From positions 28,231-92,230 of the forward strand of contig NZ_JAOWPS010000012.1 in the NCBI RefSeq assembly GCF_025753795.1: 64,000 bases of DNA. The letters run 5' to 3'. A program made the translations under genes and the position numbers. Each line of letters begins with the position of its first letter. Position 1 is the stretch's first letter. This stretch comes from Mesorhizobium sp. YC-39. Its GTDB lineage: Bacteria > Pseudomonadota > Alphaproteobacteria > Rhizobiales > Rhizobiaceae. Below are positions 8,945 through 17,975 of this stretch, in pieces. The notes under the pieces were generated by a model. That model worked only from the letters and a program-made list of their open reading frames with translations. It made no database searches and was not told the origin of the DNA.

Positions 8945-10597
8945 CTACTTTAGTTGCTTGAAATCGTCCGGGTGGTGGCCAAACGCCTCCTTGAAGGCAT
9001 TCTTGGCCCAGATTTCCGTGGCCCCGTTTAGACTATCGCCGGTCAGCGATCGAAAATCGTAGTGAAAGGGTCCGTCCCGAAGAATCCATTGCCATGTCAG
9101 ATCGTAAAGAACCGTCGATGCCATAAAGGTATCGAGCATACGCTTGATCGCCGTCCCCTCGCGACCCGCGAACGCGCGCGTAAAGATTTGCTCCGTGTCG
9201 GCGCGGTCGGTGAAGAGCGACACGTGGCGCAGGAAGAGCCCCTGCGATACCTCAGTCGTGCCGCCCAGGGCCAACGCTCTGCCGGCCCAACAGAAGAAGT
9301 GGGGATGGGCGATCTTACTCCTGCAGAAATCCATAAAATGTGAGGTCATAACCCGGATAGGTAGGTTACCAGTGGCGTACTCGAAACTCGCCCATTGGGC
9401 CATGAGGGCTTGGCCCGCCGCCGTCTCAGACAAGGCTATAACAGCTTGTAGGGCAACAAGCGGATGGTCGTAGCCGCAGCGGTCTGCGAGGACCCGCGAA
9501 ACGAATGCATACTCTTCAAAGCTATAGGCCTGGATCGCTTGCTTCACTTCAGGATGCTCTCGCGCGGCCTGACAAAGCAGGGCGAAGCGTGCGCCGGCAT
9601 CGACATCAGAAATGAAATCCTCGAAACGTTCGATGTCGAGGGGAAAGCCGCGGGTCGGGTTGATGGAGAGGTCGCAGATCAGCAGAAACAGCCCGACGAT
9701 GGGATTGTCGATTGTCTCGGGCCATTCGGATTCACTGAGGCGCAGGAATTCTGTAAACGCATCGACGTAAATACCGCTCAGATAACCGTCGGCAGCATAG
9801 GCCGCGCAGGTCGAGGGGCCGCCTGACGCAGCGAGAAACTGAAGTTGGATGAAGCGCGCCTGGCCCTCGAAGATAGCGTGGAGACCCACGTTACCGCGGG
9901 TGATTGGCGATCCATGGTAGAAGCCCTCGTGGCGCGCGAGCATGAGGCGATCGAACTCTGCTTGCCATCGTTCCGCATCAGGCAGGCTGTCGGGCGCAAG
10001 ATCGCACGACTGGACGAGCGCCATCAACGTGTTGCTGTAGGCAATGCGATAAGAATGACCCACGCTTTCAAAATGCTGGTTCTGCCTGAGCTCGGTTGAC
10101 CGGTTTGGGCTATGCGCGAAGAATTTGTAGAACTCGACGTCCAGCGCATTGTTGACGGCGATGTTCGCCTCGGCGAGCGCCTTGGGTGAGGGCGCCGTGC
10201 CATGGCGAAGCGCATCATCAGCCCACCGTTTTAGCGATTTCTTTGGCCCAATCTCCGCGATCGCCTTTTGAAGGTGCTCGAGGCTGCTCGAGAATTGCGC
10301 CGGGTAGCAGAGACTGAAAATAAGGCCAGCGGTCGAGCCTACATGCTGCCACCAGTGGACGGTCTCATGGATGTAGGTCGAATACGCTTGGATGAGGTCT
10401 GCAGGCTCATGACTCCCAAAGTCGCCAGAGGCGAGGGCGTCGACCAACTCATGAACACGTGGGCTCAAGCGCAGCACGAACTGTTTGGTGCTGTAGAGAC
10501 CATGTGCTTCCAGCGTCGCCGCGAACGTCGTAGGCGCCATCAGAACGCCTCTGCTCGGTTCGAGCAGATCGTGTTTGAGATCGTTGAAAACGATCAT
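8945..10597 (-). CDS. Uncharacterised HExxH protein (putative zinc metallopeptidase fold)
   Basis: This 550-residue protein is not recognised as a named family. It has an HETVHWWQH zinc-type motif (H77, E78, H81) and, about 160 residues later, HAIFEGQARF, where E244 could be the third ligand as in gluzincins. No signal peptide or membrane segment is seen, so a cytoplasmic protein is likely. The ATG at 10597 is preferred because AAAGG lies seven bases before it. An upstream ATG at 10696 would add 33 residues. It follows a DUF3800 gene and an HTH gene on the same strand, an arrangement that suggests one unit, perhaps defence-related (inference only). Confidence 0.6.
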   Translation of the reverse strand: MIVFNDLKHDLLEPSRGVLMAPTTFAATLEAHGLYSTKQFVLRLSPRVHELVDALASGDFGSHEPADLIQAYSTYIHETVHWWQHVGSTAGLIFSLCYPAQFSSSLEHLQKAIAEIGPKKSLKRWADDALRHGTAPSPKALAEANIAVNNALDVEFYKFFAHSPNRSTELRQNQHFESVGHSYRIAYSNTLMALVQSCDLAPDSLPDAERWQAEFDRLMLARHEGFYHGSPITRGNVGLHAIFEGQARFIQLQFLAASGGPSTCAAYAADGYLSGIYVDAFTEFLRLSESEWPETIDNPIVGLFLLICDLSINPTRGFPLDIERFEDFISDVDAGARFALLCQAAREHPEVKQAIQAYSFEEYAFVSRVLADRCGYDHPLVALQAVIALSETAAGQALMAQWASFEYATGNLPIRVMTSHFMDFCRSKIAHPHFFCWAGRALALGGTTEVSQGLFLRHVSLFTDRADTEQIFTRAFAGREGTAIKRMLDTFMASTVLYDLTWQWILRDGPFHYDFRSLTGDSLNGATEIWAKNAFKEAFGHHPDDFKQLK

Positions 10598-10790
10598 ATC
10601 GCGGCCTTTGCGGTGGTGGTGCGGTTGCACATATAGTTGAGGCGTGATTTGACCTGCGGCATCCTCATCGACGTTAGGTCGCTTCGCCGCTGGCACCCTG
10701 CGCTACTGAGGCAAGGTTGACATTAGCCCCCCCGTGACATAGATGTCCTCTCGGAGGCTTTGTACGCGGAAACGTGGGCATTGCCTTTTT

Positions 10791-11654
10791 TTATGCCGGA
10801 TTGAGGGGAACTGGCCTCAAGTCCCGAATGTGCTTGATCCCCCAGATTTTTTCACCTCCTTCGGTCTCTCGACTGAACCGGATTCGTTTCACGCGATCAG
10901 CTAGTCCCGTGAGCTCGGGCCTGGCCGGCAGCGTCATCCCATTCAATCGCAAGCCCCAACTGATGACATATGCAACGATGTCGGTCAGTTGAATTAGCGT
11001 CGTTAGATCGCTGTGTACGAAGAACGGTTCCGGAATAATGAGGCGGGAGCGCACCCTTCCATTCCGGGTCCTTATGAAATAATTCGACACCTGCCCAAGC
11101 AGGACATGGCTCTGCGCTTTATCAAGCTCGTCAAACACAAGATATCCCATCGGATCATCAGGCATTCCATTCAAAAAATAATAGAAGCGCTCGAACAGGA
11201 AGGCGTAGTCCTTCCGCATAGCATCATCGCTTGGTGGTCGGGGTGCTGACTGCGGGACCATAGTTGCGAAGACCTGCGCTCCGTGGCTACGAGCAAGGTT
11301 GAGGGCGAACTCGCAGTAGGCGATCTTCGCCTGCGCGAGCGCAGTCAACCGATCGCGCGTCACTGCTGTCCCATCAAGAAGGATTTCCCGAGCAAGGCGG
11401 CCGCGGGCGTTCTGCTCGAAGGCTGGCAATTGTGCAGCGTGTCTGAAAGTCTTTGGCTTGAGCAGCTCCTTGGCCTTCGCCTCCTGGCCGTAGGCCTGAT
11501 AGAGACGCATCCCGAAGATATGATGCTGGGCATCGGACAATTGCCGGATCAATGGCCATATCTTGCGGTCCTCGATCGCAACGCCTGCCAGCACTTCATA
11601 CGGCGAATTCCTGCGATCTTGGCCTGACTCGTCAATAAATAGCGCCCAGCTCAT
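10791..11654 (-). CDS. DUF3800 domain protein (RNase H-like fold)
   Basis: The 287-residue protein opens with WALFIDESG, the hallmark of DUF3800, and contains the later acidic YLVFDELDK and the C-terminal HSDLTTLIQLTDIVAYVI segment that carry the other conserved acidic and polar residues of this RNase H-like family. DUF3800 proteins are common on plasmids, phages and defence islands. Their activity is generally unknown. The start has a GAGGGG ribosome site. It is 46 bp downstream of the HTH gene and 193 bp upstream of the HExxH gene, all on the minus strand. Confidence 0.75.
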   Translation of the reverse strand: MSWALFIDESGQDRRNSPYEVLAGVAIEDRKIWPLIRQLSDAQHHIFGMRLYQAYGQEAKAKELLKPKTFRHAAQLPAFEQNARGRLAREILLDGTAVTRDRLTALAQAKIAYCEFALNLARSHGAQVFATMVPQSAPRPPSDDAMRKDYAFLFERFYYFLNGMPDDPMGYLVFDELDKAQSHVLLGQVSNYFIRTRNGRVRSRLIIPEPFFVHSDLTTLIQLTDIVAYVISWGLRLNGMTLPARPELTGLADRVKRIRFSRETEGGEKIWGIKHIRDLRPVPLNPA

Positions 11655-11700
11655 GCCAACCCCTCGCTCTCGTTCTTTCTAAACGGCGGGCTCCAGGTGA

Positions 11701-12210
11701 TCACCGTGTGGCCCCGCCGCTCGGTTTGGCCGTCGCCTTGTAGCCACGCTTTGTCACAGCCTTGCGGGCTGCCTTCGCCGACTCTTCGATTTCGCGGAAT
11801 TCAGGTTCGAGTTCCTGAAGGCGCTTCACAAGACCGCTCAGGTCGTAGGTATTGCTGAGCTTGCCGCCGTTGCTGCTACGACGTTCGATCCGTTGGACCA
11901 ATCCAGCCAGCTCGAGTTCTGCAATGTAGCGTTGAACCTGGCGTTCACTCAGGCTCAACCGCTGTGCGAGGGTTTCCTTGCTTGGGAAGGGCTTCCGCTC
12001 CTTGTCCCACCAGAAATCGCATAGTTGCAGGAGAACAGCGAGCTGGGTGGGGTTAAGCCCAATGCGCTGCTGCGCGCGCAGCAAAAGAGATGGAACGAGG
12101 CAGAAGCCCAACTCGATCACCTGCTGCCCCCATTTATCGGCAGAGGCTTTGTTGGTCTTTATCGTCGGTGCCGGCGTCGCGTCGTCTACTTGCTGAGGAA
12201 TCGCGGTCAT
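11701..12210 (-). CDS. Winged HTH protein (HTH_36-type, replication/MarR-like)
   Basis: This 169-residue protein has a central winged HTH: GLNPTQLAVLLQLCDFWWD, then PFPSKETLAQRLSLSERQVQ with the recognition helix and YIAELELAGLVQRI as wing approach. This fold is common in plasmid replication or partition regulators and MarR-like repressors. The C-terminal tail is Lys/Ala rich. ATG at 12210 was chosen because the fold begins about 40 residues later. The upstream region contains several TGTC..GACA inverted repeats that may be its own operators. It is first in a three-gene minus-strand cluster. Confidence 0.65.
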   Translation of the reverse strand: MTAIPQQVDDATPAPTIKTNKASADKWGQQVIELGFCLVPSLLLRAQQRIGLNPTQLAVLLQLCDFWWDKERKPFPSKETLAQRLSLSERQVQRYIAELELAGLVQRIERRSSNGGKLSNTYDLSGLVKRLQELEPEFREIEESAKAARKAVTKRGYKATAKPSGGATR

Positions 12211-12214
12211 GGTA

Positions 12215-12317
12215 GTGTCCTTTTGCTCGCTTCTGGGACACAAATGCGCAGTGTTGGCGCGGTCCGCAAGGGAGCACGACTGGACGTATCTGTCTCTAGG
12301 GACAAGACATAAATGTC
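12215..12317. promoter_or_regulatory. Cluster of inverted-repeat operator candidates
   Basis: Three dyads lie just upstream of the HTH gene: GTGTCC at 12215-12220 paired with GGACAC at 12236-12241; TGTCTCTAGGGACA at 12291-12304 (near-palindrome); and GACATAAATGTC at 12306-12317. They share the half-site TGTC/GACA. Such spacing and sharing of half-sites fits autoregulation by the HTH protein, but no binding has been shown. Confidence 0.4.
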
Positions 12318-12843
12318 GCTAGGCTACCGGTCAAGGATGGCTGGTAAATAAAGACGCATCGTCTAATCGCAGATGAAAGCGGATTGCACATAAACGAGTA
12401 GTAGTTCGACACCAGACGCCCATGACCAGTGGGAGAGGCATGATTTCCCGAAATATCAGGCCATGTTCAGTCCCCTTGGTGTCTGTAGGTAAGGGCTCGG
12501 ATGCCTTTGTTGACTATGATGAGCGCCGCAACCTGCATTTCGATCCACAACTGGCGTTCATCGACCGCCTGACGGCGAACAAGGTGGCTTGAGGTGCGAA
12601 GCGAAGCTGGGTCTTGGTGCCGATCCGTGTGACAAGCCGTTGTTGCTTCAGTGATGGGTAGCGGCGCCCGGGGCAGAAGTTCGCGGCTCCCCACCCTCGA
12701 TGTCACGAGCGCGCTCGCATTTCATCCTAGAAGACCGTCTTATGCCTATCGCAAATTGCTCCGCCAATTGGATGAAGCCGCGCGCAAGCAGTAAGGTGGA
12801 GAAGAGTAATCTGAGTCGCTGAATCAGCGGGGAGGCCGGTCCG
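12318..12843. other. Intergenic stretch with short unidentified coding scraps
   Basis: No full gene is seen. Two short open segments on the plus strand, around 12510-12592 (FVDYDERRNLHFDPQLAFID) and 12715-12793 (YAYRKLLRQLDEAARKQ then stop), look like protein-like debris but could not be assigned. A GGGAGG ribosome site at about 12830 serves the next gene. Confidence 0.4.
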
Positions 12844-13626
12844 GTGGGCGAAGCGAAAAGACGACGGCAAATGGCCGGTCTTGCCTCGGCAATGGATCTA
12901 GAACTTGGCGAAAAGGTTCTGAGGCAAGCGTATCAAAACACATGCCAAGCGTTCGACCTCTATCCGAATGATATGGTCGATGCACTAATTGCGTCGTACC
13001 GTGGGCGGAACGCATCTCTTGATTTGGTCGCCAAAAACAATCCCGAGGATTCTGTTGCGTGTCGAGCAGGTTGCTCCGCATGCTGCCATCAGATGGTGCT
13101 ATGTAGCCCATTTGAGATATTTATCCTTGCCCAGTTGCTCCTTTCGACGCGCTCGAATGTTGATTTGGAAGGCATCGAGCATCGATTGTCCGAGATATCA
13201 CGACTGCCCCTCAATCCGCATGCCAGATATGGGAGGCACGCTACCTGCCCCCTTCTCGTGAACGATCGGTGTTCGGTCTATGATAGGCGCCCGGCTGTCT
13301 GCCGTGCACTGTACTCGAATTCCAAGGCAAGCTGTGAGCAGGCACTGGCCAGCGGCGGCGGCGACGTCGGGTTTCTCGTTCACCCCCAGATGCTTTCGTC
13401 CGCGATGCAAGTCGGAATTGATAGTGCGTTGCGCCAAAAACGAGGCCTGAATGTCGAGCCGGTGGAGATGTGTGGCTCGTTGCTTATCGCATTGCAGGAT
13501 TTTAACAGCTCCCTCACCGACTGGTTGAACGGAGGCGATCCATTTGCGGATTTTCAAGTGCGTCGGACCGGCTCACCCACAAACGCTCAACAAGTTGAAC
13601 ACGTCGCGGCTCGGCTGGGACTTTAA
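12844..13626 (+). CDS. YkgJ-type cysteine-cluster protein
   Basis: The protein has the YkgJ/UPF0153 (CxxxCxxCC) zinc- or iron-binding signature: CRAGCSACCHQMV at about residues 77-89 and CPLLVNDRCSVYDRRPAVCR at about 137-156. It starts at GTG 12844, giving MGEAKRRRQ, a very common opening for such proteins, with GGGAGG a few bases upstream. The biochemical role of the family is unknown. It is transcribed away from the HTH/DUF3800 cluster and no partner gene is obvious. Confidence 0.75.
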   Translation: MGEAKRRRQMAGLASAMDLELGEKVLRQAYQNTCQAFDLYPNDMVDALIASYRGRNASLDLVAKNNPEDSVACRAGCSACCHQMVLCSPFEIFILAQLLLSTRSNVDLEGIEHRLSEISRLPLNPHARYGRHATCPLLVNDRCSVYDRRPAVCRALYSNSKASCEQALASGGGDVGFLVHPQMLSSAMQVGIDSALRQKRGLNVEPVEMCGSLLIALQDFNSSLTDWLNGGDPFADFQVRRTGSPTNAQQVEHVAARLGL

Positions 13627-13784
13627 GTGGGAGCTGAAACCACCAATAGGTGACCTCCGGATGGGGTCTATGGCGATGACTATGGCTATGATGACCTGAA
13701 CGTCAGCTTCAACATGTCGGAACCGCTTCTCGAGGATCAGGCAATGCAATTTGGCCGGAGGCAAGTGTTTGCAAGGTGCTAGTC

Positions 13785-14411
13785 CTATGCGGCTCGGAAA
13801 AAGCTTCTTCCTTCATCGTAACTTTCCGCTTGGCCAAGCCGGACCAAGGATTGAAGCACGTCGCGTACCTCGGCGACGGTCTCGTCCGGTGACGTGAACG
13901 CGACGGCGATTTCTTCTGCCGACAGGGGCACTGTCGCACGTGTCATGAGGTCGAGGACAACCCGCGCCTGGTCCAGTCGTGCGACCGGGAACGGGGTCTT
14001 CTTCGCCCTGACCTTGGTCGCCAAGATCGCTTGGACCCGGTCGCCGCGATGCGCCAGCGGACCGATTTTGTCGATCTGATACTCGGGGCGCAGCCATTTG
14101 ATGAAGCCCCGGCGCTCGTCGGCGGCCCGGACTTCGTTCAACCGGACAAGGCCGTAAAGGATTTGCTCGACGTCAATGTCCCCGTGCCACCCGTAGGATT
14201 TCAAGACGGCGGCGTCCAGCCGATCATGAAGCTCTCGCAGGATCACAACACGGCCACGGAGCGGGTTCTTCTCGCCATAGGCAGCGCCGGTCGCGGCACC
14301 CACCTCCATCTCCATCAGCCGCTCGGCCGCGAAGCCGATCATCTCACGCAAAAGATCGGCATCCGCGCTCTTCTCCACGAGCGTGCGCAGGTTCATCATG
14401 TCGTCGGTCAT
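13785..14411 (-). pseudogene. Chimera: IS256 transposase start fused to a DNA methyltransferase tail
   Basis: Residues 1-52 (14411-14256) are the N-terminus of an IS256-family transposase, ending at GAAYGEKNPLR. From residue 53 the frame continues without a stop into a different protein: ELHDRLDAAVLKSYGW, a ILYGLVRLNEVRAADERRG helix and FIKWLRPEYQ. These are the C-terminal features of large class I adenine methyltransferases of the MmeI/type IIL-like group. The methyltransferase catalytic domain is missing. The fusion most likely arose by IS256 insertion and deletion, leaving a restriction-modification relic. Whether the 208-aa fusion is translated is unknown. Confidence 0.7.
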
Positions 14412-15226
14412 CGGTGGTCCTTCCAGGAACGGGTTGGTGTCGACAACCAGACCCTACCGGAAAGCGCCGATGACCACCGCGCTACCAGCTACACCACGTC
14501 CCGGGACGTCACCTCCGTCACGTCGAACGCCTTTCTGATCAAGAGTTACAATATATGCGCATGCCATCGAACGAATGCCACGCCAATACGCGTTGGTTCG
14601 AGAAGAACGATCCAATGCGGCAGGCTAAGGCCGTCACCGGATGCTGGGGTTCAAGGTCTGAATTTTATTCTACACAGCGCAGGATCCTAAGAGACGCTCA
14701 CTTGACAGTGTCTGAACTTCAGGAGCTGGAACGTCCGAAGGCGGATCATATCGATCTCCTATCCTGAACGGGCATTCGATGTTGGGTGAAGCCCTCGTAA
14801 ACAATGCTGCGACGCAGCATCATTGTCCGCGCCATGGCGGGCCGCTAGCGCCACTGACCCGGCGCCGCTTAGACAACCGAATCCTACGCCAAATCAACCG
14901 CTCAGGCTACATCCGCAAGCCTCTCAGACGTTCCGTCGTGCATAAGACGGGTTAGCCAAAGTATATCATAATCTTAACAAACCAAGTTGTCTGTATCATA
15001 TATACTCTGGCCACCGTTCAACGGTCTTTTGCGCTCGGCAAGCCGCAGGGTAGATCGCCGTCTTGGTGAGCAACGGTCGAGAGATGACAGAGGCCCGGCG
15101 AACGAAAGCTCGACGCTTGGCTTACTCAGCGCCAAAGGCGCCGTGTTGCAAAAAACATGCGTACGCAAGAGAGATCGTCGACCAGAAGGATAACGAAATG
15201 GCCAAGACTGGCGCAAGCGGGTCGAA
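14412..15226. other. IS-rich spacer with no clear gene
   Basis: The first 80 bases or so are the end of the IS256 piece. A plus-strand frame at 14555-14767 (70 codons, ending ELERPKADHIDLLS) has a plausible ATG but no recognisable family. A short dyad ATGCTGCG/CGCAGCAT lies near 14804-14820. The remainder up to the IS6 relic shows no supported feature. Confidence 0.4.
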
Positions 15227-15840
15227 ATGTGTGTGGAGCAGGCCAAGGAATTCCAGGCACTCGGTACCAAGGGGGTGGTCGACGTCTCTATGCCGATCAA
15301 TCTCAGCTTGCGCGATGTCGAGGAAATGCAGCTCGATCGCGGGATCGTCGTTTCCTACGAGACCATCCGCCGATGGTGCCGAAAGCACGGCCCTGATTAT
15401 GCTCGCCGCATACGTCATCGTCTTTCGTTGGTGCCTTGCGGCGGGCTGCTGGGTGAAGTCGTGGTGCGCATCAACGATCAGAAATGCTGGTTGTGGAGAG
15501 CGGTTGATCAGGACGGATATGTGCTCGACCAGATTGTCCAGACGCGTCGCAACACCAAGGCCGCCAGGCGCCTGCTGACGCGACTTCTGAAGAGGCAAGG
15601 GCTGCCGCCAAGCGTAAAATCATCGACAGAATGCGTCCTACGGGGGCCAAACGCCAGCTCATGCCGAACGTGGAACACCGTTCGCATAAAGGCATGAACA
15701 ACCGGGCGGAGAATTCTCACCTGCGGCTCATTGCAACATTTCGTGTCGATGTTCTCCGCCGTCCGAAACCTCTTCGTCCCATCGCAGAGGTGACAACGCC
15801 CTTGAACCAACCCGCGTCATCCACGCAAGTCTGTTTATGA
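15227..15840 (+). pseudogene. IS6-family transposase relic
   Basis: IS6-type sequence is recognisable in LSLRDVEEMQLDRGIVVSYE, IRRWCRKHGPDYARRI, QKCWLWRAVDQDGYVLD and RRNTKAARRLLTRLLKRQG. A frameshift near 15605 separates this from AKRQLMPNVEHRSHKGMNNR and RAENSHLR. The end degenerates into unrelated residues. The intact transposase would be about 230-240 residues with a DDE triad. Here the first catalytic Asp region is altered (VPCGGLLGEVVVRIN). Inactive. Confidence 0.75.
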
Positions 15841-15893
15841 GTTTAGCGACAGAACCCCCAAAATCGCCACGACACAAAGGAGTAGAGATATCC

Positions 15894-16814
15894 ATGCGGC
15901 AACTGTTTTTGACATATGTGGCGCTTTGTGGGCTGACAGCGACCGCTACCGCTGCCGACGTTCTGGCAATCGCCGATCCGGCATTGGTATCTTTCGAGGG
16001 CGGGCTACGCTACTGGTACAGTACCGGCGAAGCATCGAAGGACCTCTACGATTCCAGCGGCACGCTACGGGTCTCGCGGCTCACCTATGACCGCCTCGAT
16101 GCGCATTCGGGCGAAGTCTTCTTCAACGCGACCCACAATCCGACTGGCATTTTCGTAAAGGGCCTCCTTGGTGCGGGCGGGATCGCCGAGGGCTCTCTCG
16201 TCGACGAGGATTTCCTCCCGTATACCAACCCTTATTCGAACACGTCGAGCGATCACCGCGGCGACATCACCTATTTCATCACCGATCTAGGATACTATTT
16301 CTGGAACACGCCTCGCCGCCGCATCGGTGCCTTTGTCGGCTATAATTTCTGGAACGAGCGCTACAACGCTGCCGGTTGCGCGCAGCAGGCGACCAACCCG
16401 TGGATTTGTGCGCCAGCCATCCCGACCAATGTCGGCATCATCAGCCAGGACAACGATTGGCATTCGCTGCGGCTCGGCCTGGCCGGGCAGACGCAACTCA
16501 CCGAACGACTCAGCCTTTCTGGCGACGTGGCGTTCCTGTTCACGCGGCTCGATGGCAAAGATCGGCACCTTCTGCGCCCAAAGATCAACCCTATGCCTGA
16601 AAACGGCGACGGGCATGGGGTTCAACTTGAGGCAGTGTTGAACTATAAGGTCACGGATTTGTTCAACATCGGCGTCGGCGCCCGCTACTGGAGGGTGGCA
16701 GCTGACGGCACCGCGCATTTCGACGAGACACCGGGCGGAGGTATCCCGCAGGTCGAGGACTGGCAGGCAGAGCGCTACGGCATGTTCGTGCAGGCGAACA
16801 TCAAGTTCAACTGA
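15894..16814 (+). CDS. Outer-membrane beta-barrel protein with signal peptide
   Basis: A 306-residue protein starting at ATG 15894 with AAAGGAG about ten bases upstream. It opens with a classic Sec signal (MRQLFLTYVALCGLTATATA, cleavage probably after AAA/TAA-like Ala). The mature part alternates aromatic and polar residues in short strands (GLRYWYSTGEASKDLYDSS, YFITDLGYYFW, RIGAFVGYNFWNERYN) and ends in the strand GMFVQANIKFN, all typical of an outer-membrane barrel. Rhizobial symbiotic plasmids often carry such proteins. The specific role is not evident. It lies alone between IS relics. Confidence 0.7.
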   Translation: MRQLFLTYVALCGLTATATAADVLAIADPALVSFEGGLRYWYSTGEASKDLYDSSGTLRVSRLTYDRLDAHSGEVFFNATHNPTGIFVKGLLGAGGIAEGSLVDEDFLPYTNPYSNTSSDHRGDITYFITDLGYYFWNTPRRRIGAFVGYNFWNERYNAAGCAQQATNPWICAPAIPTNVGIISQDNDWHSLRLGLAGQTQLTERLSLSGDVAFLFTRLDGKDRHLLRPKINPMPENGDGHGVQLEAVLNYKVTDLFNIGVGARYWRVAADGTAHFDETPGGGIPQVEDWQAERYGMFVQANIKFN

Positions 16815-16896
16815 GAAAGCAATTGGCCACGACCCGGAAGGGCGTTATCAACTTAACTCGGGTTCAGGGATTTGCGGCATAGACCGATGGCATGAA

Positions 16897-17012
16897 GAGC
16901 TATGGCGGAAACTGGGTGATGACGGTTTGAGGAGAGCGGCGTATCGAGGCGAGGTAACGAGCCTGCCAGAACCTCACATGGGGAGGATTAGGTCAAGTGA
17001 GTGCATCAAGGC
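16897..17012 (+). repeat. 117-bp dispersed repeat, copy A
   Basis: Closely matches 57212-57328 in opposite orientation. Shared blocks include CGGTTTGAG, GTATCGAGGCG and CCTCACATGG. It is not inside any recognised gene and its identity is unknown; it may be the end of an insertion sequence. Confidence 0.6.
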
Positions 17013-17287
17013 GACATCAGGGTTCCAACTTTTGTCGGTGATCTCTTCAGTCAGGGTGGCGTTCCATGGGCACCATGTGTTGTGGGGCAAAAAGCTCCTC
17101 AGGTGTTTCTCCACTTCGGTCATTTCAGCGTTGCAGACCTCTATGTGGTTCTCGCTAAGCTCACAGTCTCAGGCTTCCACATGAAAGACCAGCCAGGATT
17201 CTAGGCCGCCTTCTTCGGCTGGATGGTTCCAGCGATCGTCATGCCTTTTGCTTTTGACTTGAGAATATCACGTGCATGCGCGACCGT

Positions 17288-17371
17288 TTCGACGCGGCCG
17301 CTGAAGATGCCGACTGGCGAGAGGTTGCCAAGATCGTTTTGCACATCGACCCTGCGACAGAGCCCTCGTGA
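17288..17371 (+). pseudogene. DUF2285-like fragment
   Basis: A 27-codon piece reading FDAAAEDADWREVAKIVLHI then DPATEPS and a stop. The same sequence block occurs in a longer broken gene at 24359-24640. Such small conserved proteins sit in rhizobial integrative elements; the family name is a cautious assignment. It abuts the 3' side of an IS6 relic. Confidence 0.5.
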
Positions 17372-17770
17372 TTGGTCTGGCTGCCGTCGATGAAGAAGCG
17401 TTTGGCCGTCGGCAGGTCACGGTTCTCGCTGAAGAAGAACTCGACCGTGTCGCCCACGCTGTCGTCGGCGCGGTAGAGATACATCCAGCGACCGCGCACC
17501 CGGACATTCATTAACGTGCCACTTGCCGGTGACCGGACGTTTTCTCCGATTGAAGCGTTCAAGCAGCAGAGGCGAAAAATGCACGACCCAGCGGTGGACA
17601 GTGGAATGGTCGACGTGAATGCCGCGCTCGGCCATTATCTCTTCCAGATCACGTAGGCTGAGATTGTAGGCAAGATACCAGCGAACGCACAGCAGGATCA
17701 CGGATCGATCGAAATGGCGGCCTTTGAACATGACAAACTCCCGGAAAAAAGAGCAAGCGTCATGCAGCAA
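17372..17770 (-). pseudogene. IS6-family transposase relic
   Basis: The N-terminal part is recognisable on the minus strand: MFKGRHFDRSVILLCVRWYL, then LSLRDLEEIMAERGIHVDHS and FNRRKRPVTGKWHVNE. A frameshift near 17520 moves the continuation (RVRGRWMYLYRADDSVGDTV, FFFSENRDLPTAKRFF) into another frame, and the 3' third is replaced by unrelated DNA. Inactive. Confidence 0.75.
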
Positions 17771-17975
17771 ATGATCTTTCCGAAAAGTTTGCGACAGAAC
17801 CGGTCTGGGTCATTGCGATAGCCCATGTCCTCGCTTAGACAGCGCGCGGGCCCGGGGCATCGAAGACCAGAAGAAGCCGGCTGACAGCGCCGCCGCACGA
17901 TCTTTCAAGCGTCTTCGTCCGCGGACGGAGCGTACGTCGGCTGATATCAAATGAACTAACAGGAGAAGTCCCGCA

